Shown in pieces: positions 4,452 to 6,280 of a stretch of 6,280 bases of DNA. Under the pieces are notes generated by a model, which did not search any database, had not been told where the DNA came from, and worked only from the letters and a program-made list of their open reading frames with translations. How positions within the stretch are numbered: position 1 is the first letter of the stretch; each line of letters starts with the position of its first letter. The stretch lies in the NCBI GenBank assembly GCA_009885275.1, contig VFKY01000288.1, positions 1-6,280 on the forward strand, in the 5' to 3' direction. This stretch comes from Verrucomicrobiota bacterium (lineage in GTDB: Bacteria; Verrucomicrobiota; Verrucomicrobiia; Verrucomicrobiales; Verrucomicrobiaceae). A program made the position numbers and the translations under genes.

Positions 4452-5636
4452 TTATTTCTTCTTATCCCACTCGTTGGCTTTAATCATCTTGGCAATTTCG
4501 ACTGCAGCGGGATAAGTGCCCGGAATGACTTCTGCTTTGGCAAGATATTGCAAGGCGCCTCTAAATTGAAGAACTTCACCTTTCTTGGATTCAAGTTTAT
4601 CAGCAGGCACTTGTTTGAGGTTCGCCACGAATTGATCGAGCAATTGTTCCGATTGCTTCAAAGTGGCTTCGTTTTTCTCATAATAAAGTGATTCCATAAG
4701 ACAAAGGAGTTTGGCGTTGCCTTCCAATTTGGCAGCATCACTACGAATACCTGCTGCGATCTCTTTGCGTTTAGCCATCGTGGCTTCTTCCGTAAGGTAT
4801 CCGTTGGTGCCGCCTTCAACTGCGCGGGCAGGAAGTGAGCGATACCAGATGTTACGATACTTCACTGGATTGCCATGATCCTGGAGTTTGAGTGGTCCCT
4901 TCTCAGGAAATGGACGCGCCTTTGAACGGGACTTATGTCCGCCGCCACCTTCAAGCGGAGTGTGATCCTGAACGAGAACACCATTGATCATCACCGTGAC
5001 CGTTCCTGGTTCTACTTCCTTGCCGTCTTTATAAATGGGGCGACGGAAGACGATGTCATAGCTCTGCCATTCACCGGGGGGGCGTAAAGAATTGACCATG
5101 GGGGGATTCACGCCATAGACAGAACCGGCAGAACCATCGGCATAAGTGGAGTTCTTGTAACTGTCGAGAACCTGAACCTCCGTCATCCCCATGAGGAAGA
5201 CACCACTGTTGCCTCGCCCTTGGCTTTCTCCGGTGATGTCAGCAGGTTCAGCCCACTCCACATGAAGCTGGCAATCTCCAAACTCCTCTTTCGTACGAAT
5301 ATATCCGGAGCCGGGCACGCATTGAAGAGCGCCCTCTTTAACAATCCATTTAGTGGGTTCTGCAGGTTGTTTGTCTGCCGCCCATTTCAACAAGGATGCT
5401 TCCGTACCATCAAATAAAATCACAGCGTCCGACGGCGGTTTGCCTGGTTGTTCCTGCGTACTAAAAGTGCCGGGAGTCACGACCGCTGGTTGCGGACGAT
5501 TGCGATCATGCACCGCCCATGGATGATTTGCATCAGGCGCATCACCGTAAAATGGAGAACCAGTGGACTCTGCTTTTAAAGAAGAAGAAAAAAGCGGGGC
5601 GATGCAAATGGCAGCAAGAGCTAAAGGGATTTTCAT
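4452..5636 (-). CDS. Secreted DUF1080 protein (3-keto-disaccharide hydrolase-like domain)
   Basis: This 394-residue protein starts at ATG 5636-5634. The start is chosen because it begins a typical Sec signal peptide (MKIPLALAAICIAPLFSSS, then LKA, cut after about Ala22). The frame runs 17 codons further upstream to 5687 without improving it. Residues 23-67 form a Pro-rich, low-complexity lead-in. Residues 68-266 are a DUF1080 beta-jelly-roll domain related to LamG/GH16 folds. Markers are VILFDG (72-77), GNSGVFLMG (142-150), EVQVLDSY (153-160), GEWQSYDIVFRRP (188-200) and LQDHGNPVKYRNIWYR (251-266). Domains of this family act on 3-keto sugars or glycosides, or bind carbohydrate, usually in the periplasm or on the cell surface. 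Residues 267-394 form an extra Lys/Glu/Leu-rich helical region absent from minimal DUF1080 proteins. The catalytic residues are not certain from sequence alone. Confidence 0.94.
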   Translation of the reverse strand: MKIPLALAAICIAPLFSSSLKAESTGSPFYGDAPDANHPWAVHDRNRPQPAVVTPGTFSTQEQPGKPPSDAVILFDGTEASLLKWAADKQPAEPTKWIVKEGALQCVPGSGYIRTKEEFGDCQLHVEWAEPADITGESQGRGNSGVFLMGMTEVQVLDSYKNSTYADGSAGSVYGVNPPMVNSLRPPGEWQSYDIVFRRPIYKDGKEVEPGTVTVMINGVLVQDHTPLEGGGGHKSRSKARPFPEKGPLKLQDHGNPVKYRNIWYRSLPARAVEGGTNGYLTEEATMAKRKEIAAGIRSDAAKLEGNAKLLCLMESLYYEKNEATLKQSEQLLDQFVANLKQVPADKLESKKGEVLQFRGALQYLAKAEVIPGTYPAAVEIAKMIKANEWDKKK

Positions 5637-5773
5637 TGATAATAAATGGGTTAAACAACAGAACATTAAATGCAATATTAAACGCACGGAATCATCTTCC
5701 TCTTACAGGTGAAACAGGAGGAAACGCAATACATTTCAAGTGCGAAATCCTTAATTTAGTATGGGCCGAATAC
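5637..5773. other. 137-bp intergenic region upstream of the DUF1080 gene
   Basis: This gap lies between the stop of the SMUG1-like gene and the start of the DUF1080 gene, both leftward. It is AT-rich near the DUF1080 start, with TTTAATATTGC and TTTATTATC on the minus strand offering several -10-like strings. None has a well-placed -35 partner. There is no hairpin followed by T residues that would end the SMUG1 transcript. The DUF1080 promoter is expected here but I cannot place it. Confidence 0.25.
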
Positions 5774-6280
5774 TCATGTCCACACACCAAGCTTTTCTAA
5801 TGTCCGAGACACATTACCGGCCCAGTCCTTATTAGCCGCGGGACTGGCGGGACTCGGATGCAGAATGCGGCCAATTTTAAGTTTTGGGGAAAGCCCCTGC
5901 TGCAAAATAGCGCGTGATTCTGCAAAGCCTCCCACTCCAATAAGCCAATCAGGTTGAAGGATTTCCAAAATGCGACTCAAATGACGATCACAGGCTGCAT
6001 ACACAGGAGCCATCTCTATTGGAGATATCTTGTCAGGGGTTCTGTTTTTGCCTCCCGACTCCATGAATACGAGTGGGCAATAATTGGCGACAAAATGTTC
6101 CGCAAAAAAATGTTCCGCAGCACCATAACGTTGCGCAAACAACCCCCAAAGACGCCTGCCGCTGACTTCTGATTGAGGACAAGCAAAACCGACAACAGGA
6201 CGCTTCGCATTTTCCAGCGTTGGCTTCCCCACAAGTTTGCAAATCCCCATCCAATCTCGCACCGCGGCAATCTCTCCAAA
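5774..6280 (-). CDS. SMUG1-type uracil-DNA glycosylase, C-terminal part (start beyond right edge)
   Basis: This frame gives 168 residues, open to the right edge. The first visible residues are FGEIAAVRDWMGI, and an internal GTG at 6262 is not the likely start because the family motif continues upstream of it. Similarity to single-strand-selective monofunctional uracil-DNA glycosylase is clear: SEVSGRRLWGLF (37-48), NYCPLVFMESGGKNRTPDK (66-84), ACDRHL (96-101), GVGGFAESRA (115-124) and the DNA-intercalating motif HPSPASPAANKDW (141-153) containing His141. Such enzymes remove uracil, and often oxidised pyrimidines such as 5-hydroxymethyluracil, from DNA to start base-excision repair. The GMNPGPFG motif with the water-activating Asn lies outside the window, except for its trailing PFGE-like end. 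So catalytic completeness cannot be checked. It lies upstream of, and on the same strand as, the DUF1080 gene, but the 137-bp gap argues for separate transcription. Confidence 0.95.
   Translation of the reverse strand, partial: FGEIAAVRDWMGICKLVGKPTLENAKRPVVGFACPQSEVSGRRLWGLFAQRYGAAEHFFAEHFVANYCPLVFMESGGKNRTPDKISPIEMAPVYAACDRHLSRILEILQPDWLIGVGGFAESRAILQQGLSPKLKIGRILHPSPASPAANKDWAGNVSRTLEKLGVWT

Noticed and set aside
5637..5773. Riboswitch or small RNA upstream of the DUF1080 gene
   Set aside because: I found no stable nested stems or known aptamer core. The region is AT-rich and only 137 bp long.
5519..5800. 93-residue plus-strand frame rich in Lys
   Set aside because: It lies antisense to the DUF1080 signal peptide and across the intergenic gap. 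The Lys run simply reflects Phe/Ser codons of the signal peptide.

Overview
The window looks like the chromosome of a member of the Verrucomicrobiota or a related PVC-group bacterium. The reasons are a DUF1080 (3-keto-disaccharide hydrolase type) secreted protein, a bacterial SMUG1-type uracil-DNA glycosylase, a GreA/GreB-like protein of the 'AENKYDTR' kind, a degenerate Ser/Thr kinase with a C-terminal membrane anchor, and start codons that mostly lack a clear Shine-Dalgarno sequence. The lineage is an inference from gene content and no marker gene settles it.

Left edge (1-671): the N-terminal 169 codons of a probable tyrosine recombinase (integrase) run leftward out of the window. Upstream of it is a short AT-rich spacer, then the 3' part of a tRNA gene (anticodon loop to CCA, anticodon CAT, most like tRNA-Ile2) with no matching 5' half. 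This is the expected right-hand attachment junction of an integrated element lying to the left. The sequence from about 672 rightward would then be resident chromosome.

Region 673-1877: two leftward genes in tandem. The first is a secreted 238-residue protein with a fibronectin III-like domain and a C-terminal domain that resembles polymorphic/CDI toxin nuclease tips. The second is a 93-residue zinc-ribbon protein starting 23 nt further on. They may be a toxin and its immunity protein, which is the most speculative and most interesting idea here. A complete tRNA-Phe(GAA) gene is divergent from this pair, and both putative promoters lie between them.

Region 1975-4400: a D-hexose-6-phosphate mutarotase-like (YeaD-type) epimerase reads rightward. 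Its stop codon directly abuts the stop codon of a leftward two-gene unit encoding a membrane-anchored pseudokinase and a GreA/GreB-like factor. These two genes overlap by 4 nt (GTGA), and the junction carries a perfect 16-bp palindrome covering both the ribosome-binding site and the GTG start, which suggests translational coupling.

Region 4452-6280: a secreted DUF1080 protein lies 51 nt upstream of the kinase gene and could be co-transcribed with it. The 3' part of a SMUG1-like uracil-DNA glycosylase gene enters from the right edge. All gaps between genes are shorter than 300 bases. No CRISPR array, insertion sequence, rRNA gene or convincing intrinsic terminator was seen.
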